In this document: positions 7,918 through 16,919 of the stretch, piece after piece
How the letters are laid out: each line of letters opens with the position of its first letter
Numbering within the stretch: the first letter of the stretch is position 1
Notes under the pieces: generated by a model
The model's input: the letters and a program-made list of their open reading frames with translations, nothing else
Databases searched by the model: none
What the model was told of the DNA's origin: nothing
NCBI RefSeq assembly: GCF_000820515.1
Contig: NZ_JXDG01000053.1
Location: 55,006-119,005 of the forward strand
DNA from: Pseudomonas batumici
GTDB lineage: Bacteria; Pseudomonadota; Gammaproteobacteria; Pseudomonadales; Pseudomonadaceae
Direction: 5' to 3'
DNA length: 64,000 nucleotides
Position numbers and translations under genes: made by a program

Positions 7918-9727
7918 TCAGCCCGATCCCGACCCCGTCAAGCCACTTGCGGACCGCCTGAGCTGGGCAGAAATTCGGCGCCTGGCCCTGCGGCATAAAA
8001 AAGCGCTGTGGGTCGCCAATGCGGTGGCCGTGCTGGCGACCTTGTGCAGCGTGCCGATTCCCCTGCTGTTGCCCTTGCTGGTGGACGAAGTCCTGCTGGG
8101 GCATGGCGATGCCGCGCTCAAGGTCATGAACCACCTGCTGCCCGGCCCCTGGCAGCGCGCCGTCGGCTATATCGGCCTGATGCTGCTGGCGACCCTGGCC
8201 CTGCGCTGCGGGGCGCTGCTGTTCAACGTGGTGCAGGCGCGGCTGTTCGCCGGGTTGGCCAAGGACATCGTCTATCGCATCCGCACACGGCTGATCGAAC
8301 GCCTGAAGCGCATTTCCCTGGGCGAATACGAAAGCCTGGGCAGCGGTACCGTGACCACGCACCTGGTGACCGACCTGGACACCCTGGACAAATTCGTCGG
8401 CGAAACCCTGAGCCGCTTTCTGGTGGCGATGCTGACGCTGGTGGGGACCTCCGTCATCCTGGTCTGGATGCACTGGAAGCTGGCGCTGCTGATCCTGCTG
8501 TTCAACCCGCTGGTGATCTACGCCACGGTGCAGTTGGGCAAGCGGGTCAAGCACCTCAAGAAGCTGGAAAACGACAGCACCTCGCGCTTTACCCAGGCCT
8601 TGACCGAGACCCTCGATGCGATCCAGGAAGTGCGCGCCGGCAATCGCCAGGGATTTTTCCTCGGCCGTCTGGGGATGCGCGCCCGGGAAGTGCGTGACTA
8701 TGCCGTGGCTTCCCAATGGAAAAGCGACGCATCGAGCCGGGCCACCGGGCTGCTGTTCCAGTTCGGTATCGATATCTTCCGGGCGGCGGCGATGCTCACG
8801 GTGCTGTTTTCGGACCTGTCCATCGGCCAGATGCTCGCGGTGTTCAGTTACCTCTGGTTCATGATCGGGCCGGTGGAGCAACTGTTGAACCTGCAATATG
8901 CCTTCTATGCCGCCGGCGGTGCGCTTGAGCGGATCAACGAATTGCTGGCGCGGGCCGACGAACCGCAGTACCCCGGCGGCGTCGATCCCTTCGTGGGGCG
9001 TGACACCGTGGGCATCGAGGTGCAGGCCTTGAGTTTCGCCTATGGCGAGGAGCCGGTGCTCGACCAGTTGGACCTGTCCATCGCCCCCGGCGAAAAAGTC
9101 GCGATTGTCGGGGCCAGCGGCGGCGGCAAAAGCACACTGGTTCAACTGCTGCTGGGGCTGTATACACCCCAGGCCGGGACCATCCGCTTCGGCGGTGCGT
9201 CCCAGGCCGATATCGGCCTGGACACCGTGCGCGAGAACGTCGCGGTGGTGTTGCAGCATCCGGCGCTGTTCAACGATACGGTACGCGCCAACCTCACCAT
9301 GGGCCGCGAGCGTAGCGATGAAGCCTGCTGGCGGGCGCTGGAAATTGCCCAGCTCGACGCTACGATCAAAGTGTTGCCGCAAGGCCTGGACAGCATTGTC
9401 GGGCGCTCCGGGGTGCGCTTGTCCGGTGGTCAGCGTCAGCGCCTGGCCATTGCCCGGATGGTGCTGGCCGAGCCCAAGGTGGTGATCCTCGACGAAGCGA
9501 CCTCGGCGCTGGACGCGGCCACCGAATACAACCTGCACCAGGCCTTGAGTCGGTTTCTCAGCGGTCGTACGACCTTGATCATTGCCCACCGCCTGTCCGC
9601 GGTGAAACAGGCCGATCGGGTGCTGGTATTCGATGGCGGGCGGATTGCCGAGGACGGCGACCACCAGCAGCTCATTGCCGACGGCGGTCTTTATGCCAAG
9701 CTGTACGGGCATCTGCAAAAAATTTGA
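7910..9727 (+). CDS. ABC exporter half-transporter (TM-NBD fusion)
   Basis: A protein of about 605 residues with a six-helix exporter domain (residues about 20-320) and an ATPase domain (about 345-600). Walker A is GASGGGKST, the signature LSGGQRQRLAIAR, Walker B VVILDEATSALD, and the H-loop IIAHRLS. It should form a homodimer in the inner membrane, like MsbA/LmrA-type exporters. The GTG at 7910 with GGAG 10 nt upstream is preferred; a GTG at 7901 is also in frame. It overlaps the DsbA-family stop. The substrate is unknown. Position before rbdA matches the PAO1 order from memory. Confidence 0.88.
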   Translation: MLDQPDPDPVKPLADRLSWAEIRRLALRHKKALWVANAVAVLATLCSVPIPLLLPLLVDEVLLGHGDAALKVMNHLLPGPWQRAVGYIGLMLLATLALRCGALLFNVVQARLFAGLAKDIVYRIRTRLIERLKRISLGEYESLGSGTVTTHLVTDLDTLDKFVGETLSRFLVAMLTLVGTSVILVWMHWKLALLILLFNPLVIYATVQLGKRVKHLKKLENDSTSRFTQALTETLDAIQEVRAGNRQGFFLGRLGMRAREVRDYAVASQWKSDASSRATGLLFQFGIDIFRAAAMLTVLFSDLSIGQMLAVFSYLWFMIGPVEQLLNLQYAFYAAGGALERINELLARADEPQYPGGVDPFVGRDTVGIEVQALSFAYGEEPVLDQLDLSIAPGEKVAIVGASGGGKSTLVQLLLGLYTPQAGTIRFGGASQADIGLDTVRENVAVVLQHPALFNDTVRANLTMGRERSDEACWRALEIAQLDATIKVLPQGLDSIVGRSGVRLSGGQRQRLAIARMVLAEPKVVILDEATSALDAATEYNLHQALSRFLSGRTTLIIAHRLSAVKQADRVLVFDGGRIAEDGDHQQLIADGGLYAKLYGHLQKI

Positions 9728-9832
9728 CGTGCTTGAGTTTTGCCTGGTTTTCTGTGCTTAGTGGTTGAATTGGTTGGCGGAAAGACTGTTTTCTCTGTGC
9801 GTGCGAGCGATGGATGAGTTCCGGGGAGCGGC

Positions 9833-9851
9833 AAGGGATCGTTGATCCCTT
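9833..9851. other. Perfect hairpin in the exporter-rbdA gap
   Basis: AAGGGATC, loop GTT, GATCCCTT: 8 bp perfect arms in the 211 bp gap before rbdA. No T-run follows. It could stop exporter transcription or act as a protein site or structured leader for rbdA. I saw no convincing promoter in the gap. Confidence 0.35.
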
Positions 9852-9938
9852 CGATATCGTGGAAATTAGCCTAGGCTGTGCTATCAGGAGTGGATTTCTC
9901 TCGAGTGCTCATCTGGCAGTGCTGATGCAAGGGATCTC

Positions 9939-12398
9939 ATGAAGCAAACGCGGACTCTCGGAACGCCACGGCTGTTGGGCATCGTCTGGCCATTTATCGC
10001 TGTTGTCCTGCTTCAGGCCTTGCTGGGCTGCCTGAGCCTGTACGTGCTTTCCGCCGTGCGCGGTTATGTGGCCGGCGAGAGCCTCTGGTCCAAGGGTCAG
10101 AAGGACGCCATCTACTACCTCAACCTGTACGCCGATAGCCGCGACGAAACGATTTTCCGCAAATACCAGGAGGCCATTGCCGTTCCCCAGGGTGGGCACG
10201 ACCTGCGTATCGCCCTGGATGCGCCGACGCCGGACCTTGCGGCGGCCCGGCGCGGTATCCTGCAAGGCGGCAACCACCCCGACGATGTCTCCAGCATCAT
10301 CTGGTTGTACCTGAACTTCCGCCACTTCAGCTATATGCAACGGGCCATTGAAAAATGGACGGTGGGCGACAGCTACCTGGTGCACCTGGACACGGTCGCC
10401 CAGCAGATGCACCGGGCGATCTCCGTCAACCAGGACAGCAATGACGATATCCAGCGCTGGAAGAGTCAGATCTTTGCCATCAACGATGGCGTGACGCCGG
10501 CTGCCAGGGCCTTCAGCGATGCCCTGGGCGAAGGCTCGCGGGTCATTCTGCGGCTGTTGCTGATCACCAACCTGGCCACCGCCCTGGGGTTGATCGCCCT
10601 GGCCTTGCTGCGCACGCACAAGCTTCTGGCCCAGCGCCATGCCTTTGCCGATGCCTTGCAACTGGAAAAGGACCGGGCGCAGATCACCCTCGAGTCCATT
10701 GGCGACGGGGTCATCACCACCGATGTGGAAGGCGCTATCGCCTACATGAACCCGGCCGCCGAGCACCTGACCCACTGGAAAGCCGGGCAGGCCTGTGGCC
10801 TGCCCCTGGCGGCGCTGTTCAACCTGTTGGACGAGAATGCCCAGGACGATGGTTATACCCTGATCGAGCATATCCTCAGTGGACGCTTGAAAGGTGGCAG
10901 CGAGCATTCCAAGCTGATCCAGCGCCTGGATGGCAGCACCGTGTCGGTCACCCTGGTAGGAGCACCGATCCGTAACGCCGGCAAGGTCAGTGGCACGGTG
11001 CTGGTGCTGCACGACATGACCCAGGAGCGGCAATACATCGCCAACCTGTCCTGGCAGGCCACCCATGATGCCCTGACGGGACTGGCCAACCGGCGCGAAT
11101 TCGAGTACCGCCTGGAGCTGGCGCTGTACAACCAGAATCGCCAGCCCGCACGGCACGCATTGATGTTCCTCGACCTGGACCAGTTCAAGTTGGTCAATGA
11201 CACCTGCGGTCATGCGGCCGGCGATGAATTGCTCCGGCATATCTGTGCATTGCTGCAATCCGGCTTGCGCGAGGGCGATACCCTGGCACGCCTGGGGGGC
11301 GACGAGTTCGGGATACTGCTGGAGAACTGTCCGGCGGAGGCGGCGGAAAAGATCGCCGAAAGTCTGCGACAGACCGTACAGAACCTGCATTTCGTCTGGA
11401 AAGGGCGGCCGTTCCAGACGACGGTCAGTATCGGCCTGGTGCATATCGCCCAGGTGCCGACCACGCTGGAGGCCTCGCTGCGGGCGGCGGACATGGCCTG
11501 CTACATGGCCAAGGAGAAGGGGCGCAACCGGGTTCAGGTGTATCACGCGGACGATTCGGAGTTGTCCCTGCGCTTCGGCGAGATGGCCTGGGTCCAGCGT
11601 TTGCACATGGCCCTGGAAGAAAACCGTTTCTGCCTGTACGCACAGGAAATCGCCTCCCTGGGGCATGCCGATCACTCCGCCGGGCATGTGGAAATCCTCC
11701 TGCGTTTGCACGACGAGGCGGGGCGGATGATCCTGCCCGACAGCTTTATCCCGGCCGCCGAACGCTATGGCCTGATGACTCAGCTCGATCGTTGGGTGGT
11801 GCAGAACGTCTTCAAGGTCATTGCCGAATGCATCGCCCAGCAGCGCGAAGGGGCGATGGCGATGTGCGCGATCAATCTGTCGGGCATTACCATTGGCGAC
11901 GAGGAGTTCCTGGGCTTCCTGCATGAGCAGTTCAAAGTGTATGGCATTCCTGCGGATATGATTTGTTTCGAAATAACTGAAACCAGCGCCATCTCCAATC
12001 TCGGCAGCGCCATACGATTTATCAATGAACTCAAGAGCTTGGGCTGTCGGTTCTCCCTGGACGACTTTTGTGCCGGAATGTCTTCGTTCGCATATCTCAA
12101 ACATTTGCCTGTAGACTTCCTGAAGATCGATGGAAGTTTCGTAAAGGATATGCTGGACGACCCGATTAACCGCGCCATGGTCGAGGTGATCAATCACATC
12201 GGCCATGTCATGGGGAAGCGAACAATTGCAGAGTTTGTCGAAACGCCGCAGATCGAGCAGGCCTTGCTCGAGATCGGTGTCGACTACGCTCAAGGCTACG
12301 TGATTGAGCGACCGCAATTGTTCACCTGCGACAGCCTGTTGTGTCGACCGGCACGACCTCGGCCACTCCTGCTCAAGGCGCCCGGTACATTCCGCTGA
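9939..12398 (+). CDS. rbdA: Membrane PAS-GGDEF-EAL c-di-GMP enzyme (RbdA-like)
   Basis: An 819-residue inner-membrane protein. TM1 is at about 14-35, a periplasmic sensor at 36-200, TM2 at about 203-225, PAS at about 250-365 (ITLESIGDGVITTDVEG), GGDEF at about 375-540 and EAL at about 550-805. The cyclase motif GGDEF is intact, and REGD five residues before it forms the inhibitory RxxD site. The phosphodiesterase signature reads EILLRL rather than EALLR, and loop 6 reads DDFCAG. In PAO1 RbdA favours biofilm dispersal by lowering c-di-GMP; assignment here rests on architecture and on the exporter upstream. AAGGGA precedes the ATG. Confidence 0.85.
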   Translation: MKQTRTLGTPRLLGIVWPFIAVVLLQALLGCLSLYVLSAVRGYVAGESLWSKGQKDAIYYLNLYADSRDETIFRKYQEAIAVPQGGHDLRIALDAPTPDLAAARRGILQGGNHPDDVSSIIWLYLNFRHFSYMQRAIEKWTVGDSYLVHLDTVAQQMHRAISVNQDSNDDIQRWKSQIFAINDGVTPAARAFSDALGEGSRVILRLLLITNLATALGLIALALLRTHKLLAQRHAFADALQLEKDRAQITLESIGDGVITTDVEGAIAYMNPAAEHLTHWKAGQACGLPLAALFNLLDENAQDDGYTLIEHILSGRLKGGSEHSKLIQRLDGSTVSVTLVGAPIRNAGKVSGTVLVLHDMTQERQYIANLSWQATHDALTGLANRREFEYRLELALYNQNRQPARHALMFLDLDQFKLVNDTCGHAAGDELLRHICALLQSGLREGDTLARLGGDEFGILLENCPAEAAEKIAESLRQTVQNLHFVWKGRPFQTTVSIGLVHIAQVPTTLEASLRAADMACYMAKEKGRNRVQVYHADDSELSLRFGEMAWVQRLHMALEENRFCLYAQEIASLGHADHSAGHVEILLRLHDEAGRMILPDSFIPAAERYGLMTQLDRWVVQNVFKVIAECIAQQREGAMAMCAINLSGITIGDEEFLGFLHEQFKVYGIPADMICFEITETSAISNLGSAIRFINELKSLGCRFSLDDFCAGMSSFAYLKHLPVDFLKIDGSFVKDMLDDPINRAMVEVINHIGHVMGKRTIAEFVETPQIEQALLEIGVDYAQGYVIERPQLFTCDSLLCRPARPRPLLLKAPGTFR

Positions 12399-12444
12399 AA
12401 CCTTTGCTGATCTGCTTAAATCACCACTCAGAAGGAGCCCGATA

Positions 12445-13242
12445 GTGATCGACACATTCAGCAGAACCGGCCCGCTTATGGAGGCCTCCAGCTACCCCGC
12501 GTGGGCGCAGCAGCTCATTCAGGACTGTAGCGAGAGCAAGCGCCGGGTTGTCGAACACGAACTTTACCAGCGGATGCGCGACAACAGGCTGAGCGCAAAA
12601 ACCATGCGCCACTATCTGATTGGCGGCTGGCCGGTGGTTGAACAGTTTGCGTTATACATGGCACAGAACCTCACCAAGACCCGCTTTGCCCGCCATCCCG
12701 GCGAGGACATGGCGCGGCGTTGGCTGATGCGCAATATCCGCGTGGAACTGAACCACGCCGACTATTGGTTGCATTGGAGCCGGGCCCACGGCGTGACCCT
12801 CGAGGACCTGCAGGCGCAGGAGGTGCCGCCCGAGCTGCACGCGCTGAGTCATTGGTGCTGGCACACCAGTTCGGCTGATCCCTTGATCGTGGCGATTGCC
12901 GCGACCAACTACGCCATCGAAGGGGCTACCGGCGAATGGTCGGCGCTGGTCTGTTCGACGGGGGTCTATGCGGCGGCGTTCCCGGAGGAAGACCGCAAGC
13001 GTGCGATGAAATGGTTGAAGATGCATGCCCAGTACGATGATGCCCATCCGTGGGAAGCACTGGAAATCATCTGCACCCTGGCCGGCAACAATCCCGCCAA
13101 GGCGTTGCAGGTCGAGCTCCGGCAGGCGATCTGCAAGAGCTATGACTACATGTACCTGTTCCTGGAGCGTTGCATGCAGCTGGAACCCGCGGAAAAGGCC
13201 CCGGCTGCCCGTGGACGCCAGGCCGCCCTCGCTGAGGGTTGA
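12445..13242 (+). CDS. PqqC/TenA-fold (iron-containing redox enzyme family) protein
   Basis: A 265-residue all-helical protein of the haem-oxygenase-like superfamily. Recognisable pieces are YLIGGWPVVEQFALYMAQNL, a metal-ligand type segment RVELNHADYWLHW, and AIEGATGEWSALV with a C-terminal HPWEALEII. These match proteins often annotated as TenA/PqqC-like. The catalytic cysteine of thiaminase TenA is not evident. The reaction is unknown. The start is GTG at 12445, with AAGGAG 7 nt upstream. It follows rbdA closely (46 nt) and could share its transcript. Confidence 0.75.
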   Translation: MIDTFSRTGPLMEASSYPAWAQQLIQDCSESKRRVVEHELYQRMRDNRLSAKTMRHYLIGGWPVVEQFALYMAQNLTKTRFARHPGEDMARRWLMRNIRVELNHADYWLHWSRAHGVTLEDLQAQEVPPELHALSHWCWHTSSADPLIVAIAATNYAIEGATGEWSALVCSTGVYAAAFPEEDRKRAMKWLKMHAQYDDAHPWEALEIICTLAGNNPAKALQVELRQAICKSYDYMYLFLERCMQLEPAEKAPAARGRQAALAEG

Positions 13243-13258
13243 CTTGCACTGTAGTCAC

Positions 13259-13356
13259 TGTGGGAGCGGCCGGTCGACGCTCGATTGCCGGCGATGAGGC
13301 CCTCTAGTCTTGCTGCGTCTATCCAGACGCCATCGCCGGCAAGCCGGCTCCTACAA
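13259..13356. repeat. Inverted REP pair (REPIN-type)
   Basis: Two copies of the Pseudomonas REP motif face each other: TGTGGGAGCGGCCGG...TTGCCGGCGATG on the left and CCATCGCCGGCAAGCCGGCT...CCTACA on the right. They are separated by about 30 bp. The motif (GGAGCC...GCCGGCGA) is typical of fluorescens-group REPINs placed after genes. The left unit is longer and imperfect. Confidence 0.7.
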
Positions 13357-13382
13357 TAAGAACAAGGTTTGTGTGGTGGGGG

Positions 13383-14309
13383 TTACCCCGCCATGGCCAG
13401 TCGGTTGCGACCCTCCCGCTTGGCCACATACAGGGCACTGTCCGCGCGGCGTAGCAGGCTTTCCGTGGACTCTCCCGGCAACAGCGTGGCGCAACCCAGG
13501 CTCACCGTCAGGCTGACCAGTTGGCCATCACCTTGGTAATCCTGGACTTGCGCCGCATGGCGCAGGCGCTCTCCCACCAATGCCGCCGCTTCGCGGTGGG
13601 TATTGGACAGCAGGATCAGAAACTCCTCGCCGCCGTAGCGGAACACCCTGTCGATATTACGCAGTTGGTCCTTGATCGAGGCGGCCACGGTCTTGAGTAC
13701 CGTGTCGCCGACGCTGTGTCCGTAGTTGTCATTGATTTGCTTGAAGTGGTCGATATCCAGCATCAGCACCGAGATCGGCTGGCCATGACGGCGTGCCAGC
13801 TCGAACTCCCGTTGCAGGGCCTGCTCCATGGCGACACGGTTGCCGGTTTCGGTCAGCGGGTCGCGCAGGGCACTGCGGGTGGCGGCACGATAGAGCAGGG
13901 CGTTACGCATCGGATACAGCAGGCTCGCCAGCAATGATTCCAGGCTGCCCAGTTCCTGTTCGGTGAAGCGTTGGTTGCGACGGAATATCAGCTCGCCCAG
14001 CTGCTCGCCTTCATGGCTCAGGCTGTAGCTGATCGAGTGATGGCCGCGCTGTCCGAACTCCAGGCGCAGATCACTGATCGGGTGCAGGTATCTCAACGCA
14101 TCGAGCGGGACCACCCGCTGAATCTCGTGGAAGAAGATTTCCAGGATGCGCGCAGGCTCCAGGCTGATTTGCAACTGCAGGGCCAGTTGCTGGCGCAGTT
14201 GAGCCAGGCTGATGGGGCGTTGCTGGGTGAGCGGGAGCTGGCCAAAGCCCAGCCGTTGCAATCTGGCGCGATCGAAGTCAATTGCGTTGGTCTGGGTCGG
14301 CGTTTTCAT
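13383..14309 (-). CDS. Diguanylate cyclase (GGEEF)
   Basis: A 308-residue soluble protein. The N-terminal 140 residues look like a GAF-type sensor (ILEIFFHEIQRVVPLDALRY). The GGDEF domain (about 145-305) has DPLTETGNR, LMLDIDHFKQINDNYGH and the active loop GGEEF. RNID five residues before it keeps the inhibitory I-site. It should make c-di-GMP in the cytosol under product inhibition. It is convergent with the REP pair and the TenA-like gene, and is the second c-di-GMP protein within 2 kb. Confidence 0.9.
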   Translation of the reverse strand: MKTPTQTNAIDFDRARLQRLGFGQLPLTQQRPISLAQLRQQLALQLQISLEPARILEIFFHEIQRVVPLDALRYLHPISDLRLEFGQRGHHSISYSLSHEGEQLGELIFRRNQRFTEQELGSLESLLASLLYPMRNALLYRAATRSALRDPLTETGNRVAMEQALQREFELARRHGQPISVLMLDIDHFKQINDNYGHSVGDTVLKTVAASIKDQLRNIDRVFRYGGEEFLILLSNTHREAAALVGERLRHAAQVQDYQGDGQLVSLTVSLGCATLLPGESTESLLRRADSALYVAKREGRNRLAMAG

Positions 14310-14681
14310 GGTGGCAAGCCCCTAAGCGCAGAGTACGGTCTTGCAGGCTGGGCGAGAGCGGCTTGGGGCAACGCATCTTACTGGTCCATCAGTCCGGCAG
14401 GACCTTGGTACCAGTCTAGTCCTTTTGGCCCAGGCTTCTATAGCCGGTCGATGCAGCTCCCCCAGGCAACGCTCGCGCTGCATGTCTGAGGAAGTTAGAG
14501 CGAAAGTCGTGCCAATCGGCCCAACCGAATAAAACTCGTTTGAATTCAGTGGGATCGATTTGTCGGGACGGGCGTCGCCGGCAGAAAGGGTGGCAGTTGT
14601 TTGACTGGCGCTGATGGCTTTTTGAAATTGCGCTCCTGTGCGCCGGTATTCCGGCGCGCAGGGGCTGGGTGATGCGGGTGC
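14310..14681. other. Intergenic region upstream of the diguanylate cyclase
   Basis: The 372 bp between the cyclase start and the yciK stop hold no credible gene. The part near 14310 must contain the cyclase promoter, but I could not pick out -35/-10 boxes. The far end holds the yciK hairpin listed separately. Confidence 0.6.
14635..14662 (-). terminator. Hairpin after yciK
   Basis: CCTGTGCGCCGG / CCGGCGCGCAGG with a TATT loop, one G-T pair, 20 bp after the yciK stop on the minus strand. Only a weak T-rich tract follows, so it may terminate inefficiently. Confidence 0.45.
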
Positions 14682-15422
14682 TTACTGTGCGTCGAAGGCC
14701 TGGCCGTTGACGCCGCTGCTGTCGGGGCCCATCAGGTACAGGTAGACCGGCATGATCTGCTGGGGTGTCGGGTTGTTTTCCGGGTTCTCGCCGGGATAGG
14801 CCTGGGCCCGCATGCTGGTGCGGGTGGCGCCGGGGTTGATGCTGTTGGCGCGCACCGGAGCCACCGTATCGAGCTCGTCGGCCAGGGTTTGCATCAGGCC
14901 CTCGGTAGCGAACTTGGAAACCCCATAGGCGCCCCAGTAGGCGCGGCCTTTGCGGCCGACGCTGCTGGACGTGAAGATTACCGAGGCGTCCCGGGACAGC
15001 TTGAGCAGGGGCAGCAAGGTGCTGGTCAGCATGAACATGGCATTGACGTTGACGTGCATGACACGCATGAAGTTTTCGCCGGACAGCTGTTCCAGCGGCG
15101 TACGCGGGCCAATGATGGACGCGTTGTGCAGCAGGCCGTCGAGGTGGCCGAATTCGCTTTCGATCATCGCCGCCAGCTCGTCGTACTGGTGCGGCAGGGC
15201 GGTCTCCAGGTTGAACGGGATCACCACCGGTTGCGGGTGGCCGGCGCCTTCGATCTCGTCGTAGACCTGGCTCAGGTTGGCTTCGGTCTTGCCCAGCAGC
15301 AGCACGGTGGCGCCGTGGGCGGCATAGGTCTTCGCGGCCGCGGCGCCGATGCCACGACCGGCACCTGTCACCAGGATGACACGGTCCTTGAGCAGATCGG
15401 GGCGGGCGGAATAATCGAACAT
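14682..15422 (-). CDS. yciK: YciK family SDR oxidoreductase
   Basis: A 246-residue short-chain dehydrogenase. The cofactor loop is TGAGRGIG (residues 19-26), followed by LLHNASIIGP, the catalytic Ser in FTSSSVGRKG and YGVSKFA (Tyr-x3-Lys). The start MFDYSARPDLLKDRVILVTG is characteristic of YciK, whose substrate is not established. It is the last gene of a minus-strand run mtaD-ubiG-mupP-yciK. Confidence 0.88.
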   Translation of the reverse strand: MFDYSARPDLLKDRVILVTGAGRGIGAAAAKTYAAHGATVLLLGKTEANLSQVYDEIEGAGHPQPVVIPFNLETALPHQYDELAAMIESEFGHLDGLLHNASIIGPRTPLEQLSGENFMRVMHVNVNAMFMLTSTLLPLLKLSRDASVIFTSSSVGRKGRAYWGAYGVSKFATEGLMQTLADELDTVAPVRANSINPGATRTSMRAQAYPGENPENNPTPQQIMPVYLYLMGPDSSGVNGQAFDAQ

Positions 15423-15458
15423 GGCTAAACCTCTACAAATGTAAAACAGGCAGGCGGC

Positions 15459-16130
15459 TCAACAGCTGCACAGCGCGTTATCCAATACCTTGCGCAACTC
15501 CAGCGGGTGATCGACCACCACATCGGCGCCCCAGTGATCGGGGTTGTCTTCCGGGTGAATGTAGCCGTAGCGCACGGCTGCGGTGCGGGTACCGGCGTCG
15601 CGCCCGGACTCGATATCACGCAGGTCGTCCCCCACGAATAATACGCTGGCCGGGTCCAGGTCGAGCATCTTGCAGGCCAGGATCAGCGGCTCCGGGTCGG
15701 GCTTGCTGTTCTTCACATGGTCCGGGCAGATCAGCAGCGCCGAGCGCTCCGCCAGTCCCAGCTGTTGCATGATCGGCTCGGCAAAGCGCAGTGGCTTGTT
15801 GGTGACCACGCCCCAGCGCAGATTGGCCTTCTCGATGTCGGCCAGCAGCTCGGTCATGCCGTCGAACAGGCGGCTATGGACGGCGCAGGCCTTGAGGTAG
15901 CGCTCCAGGAACTCCTGGCGCAAATCCTCGAAGCCCGGCGACTCGGGGTCCATCATGAAGGTCACGGCGACCATGGCGCGAGCGCCGCCGGAGATCTCAT
16001 CGCGAATCGACTGGTCGGCAATCGGCGGCAGGCCGCGATCGGCCAGCATGGCCTGGCAGATGGCGATGAAGTCCGGCGCGGTGTCGAGCAGGGTGCCGTC
16101 CATGTCGAAGAGAACCGCTCTCAAGCGCAT
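15459..16130 (-). CDS. mupP: N-acetylmuramic acid 6-phosphate phosphatase
   Basis: A 223-residue HAD phosphatase with the four motifs FDMDGTLLDT (nucleophile Asp at about residue 9), VVTNKP, the Lys in KNSKPDPEPL, and FVGDDLRDIESGRDAG. Directly after ubiG, this is the Pseudomonas position of MupP. MupP dephosphorylates MurNAc-6-P in the anhydro-MurNAc recycling route, which bypasses de novo UDP-MurNAc synthesis and underlies intrinsic fosfomycin tolerance. It could be mistaken for phosphoglycolate phosphatase (Gph); context favours MupP. It starts 3 nt after the ubiG stop codon. Confidence 0.87.
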   Translation of the reverse strand: MRLRAVLFDMDGTLLDTAPDFIAICQAMLADRGLPPIADQSIRDEISGGARAMVAVTFMMDPESPGFEDLRQEFLERYLKACAVHSRLFDGMTELLADIEKANLRWGVVTNKPLRFAEPIMQQLGLAERSALLICPDHVKNSKPDPEPLILACKMLDLDPASVLFVGDDLRDIESGRDAGTRTAAVRYGYIHPEDNPDHWGADVVVDHPLELRKVLDNALCSC

Positions 16131-16133
16131 CGG

Positions 16134-16832
16134 TTATTCCTCGCGCAGGGTCTGGATCATGTAGTTGACGTCGACGTCCGCGGCCAGCTTGTAGTGCTTG
16201 GTCAGGGGGTTGTAGGTCAGGCCGATGATGTCCTTGACCGCCAGGCCCGCCTCGCGGCTCCACGCACCCAGCTCCGACGGGCGGATGAATTTCTTGAAGT
16301 CGTGGGTACCGCGCGGCAGCAGGCCCATGATGTATTCCGCGCCGACGATGGCGAACAGATAGGCCTTGGGGTTGCGGTTGATGGTGGAGAAGAACACCTG
16401 GCCGCCGGGCTTGACCATGCGAAAGCAGGCACGGATCACCGAGGACGGGTCGGGGACGTGCTCGAGCATTTCCAGGCAGGTCACGACGTCGAACTGTTCG
16501 GGCATTTCCTCGGCCAGGGCTTCGGCGGTGATCTGCCGGTATTCGACGTCGACACCGGACTCCAGCTGGTGCAGTTGGGCCACGGCCAGGGGCGCTTCGC
16601 CCATGTCGATGCCCATGACGGTGGCGCCGCGCTGGGCCATGGCCTCGCTGAGAATGCCGCCGCCGCAACCGACGTCGAGGACCTTCTTGCCGGCGAGCTT
16701 GACCCGCTCGTCGATCCAGTTGACCCGCAGCGGGTTGATATCGTGAAGCGGTTTGAACTCGCTTTCGCGGTCCCACCAGCGATGGGCCAGGGCTTCGAAC
16801 TTGGCGATTTCAGCGTGGTCGACGTTGCTCAT
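16134..16832 (-). CDS. ubiG: Ubiquinone biosynthesis O-methyltransferase
   Basis: A 232-residue SAM methyltransferase with motif I VLDVGCGGGILSEAMA, the post-I acidic residue in GIDMGEAPL, and CLEMLEHVPDP. The N-terminal FEALAHRWWDRESEFKPLH segment is diagnostic of UbiG. It carries out both O-methylations in ubiquinone synthesis, at the membrane surface. It is followed 3 nt later by mupP. Confidence 0.95.
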   Translation of the reverse strand: MSNVDHAEIAKFEALAHRWWDRESEFKPLHDINPLRVNWIDERVKLAGKKVLDVGCGGGILSEAMAQRGATVMGIDMGEAPLAVAQLHQLESGVDVEYRQITAEALAEEMPEQFDVVTCLEMLEHVPDPSSVIRACFRMVKPGGQVFFSTINRNPKAYLFAIVGAEYIMGLLPRGTHDFKKFIRPSELGAWSREAGLAVKDIIGLTYNPLTKHYKLAADVDVNYMIQTLREE

Positions 16833-16919
16833 GGGCTATCCTCTAAAGCTTGGAAATCAGGTTGATGTCGCCTACAGGGTGGCGCCATCTTCAATTCAAT
16901 GCGCTCGGAGGCGCGTCAA

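Noticed and set aside
7766..9718. 650-codon open frame on the minus strand
   Set aside because: Antisense to the ABC exporter, whose Walker A, signature and Walker B motifs are all present on the plus strand.
9909..12455. 848-codon open frame on the minus strand
   Set aside because: Antisense to the RbdA-like gene; a by-product of high GC3 codon bias.
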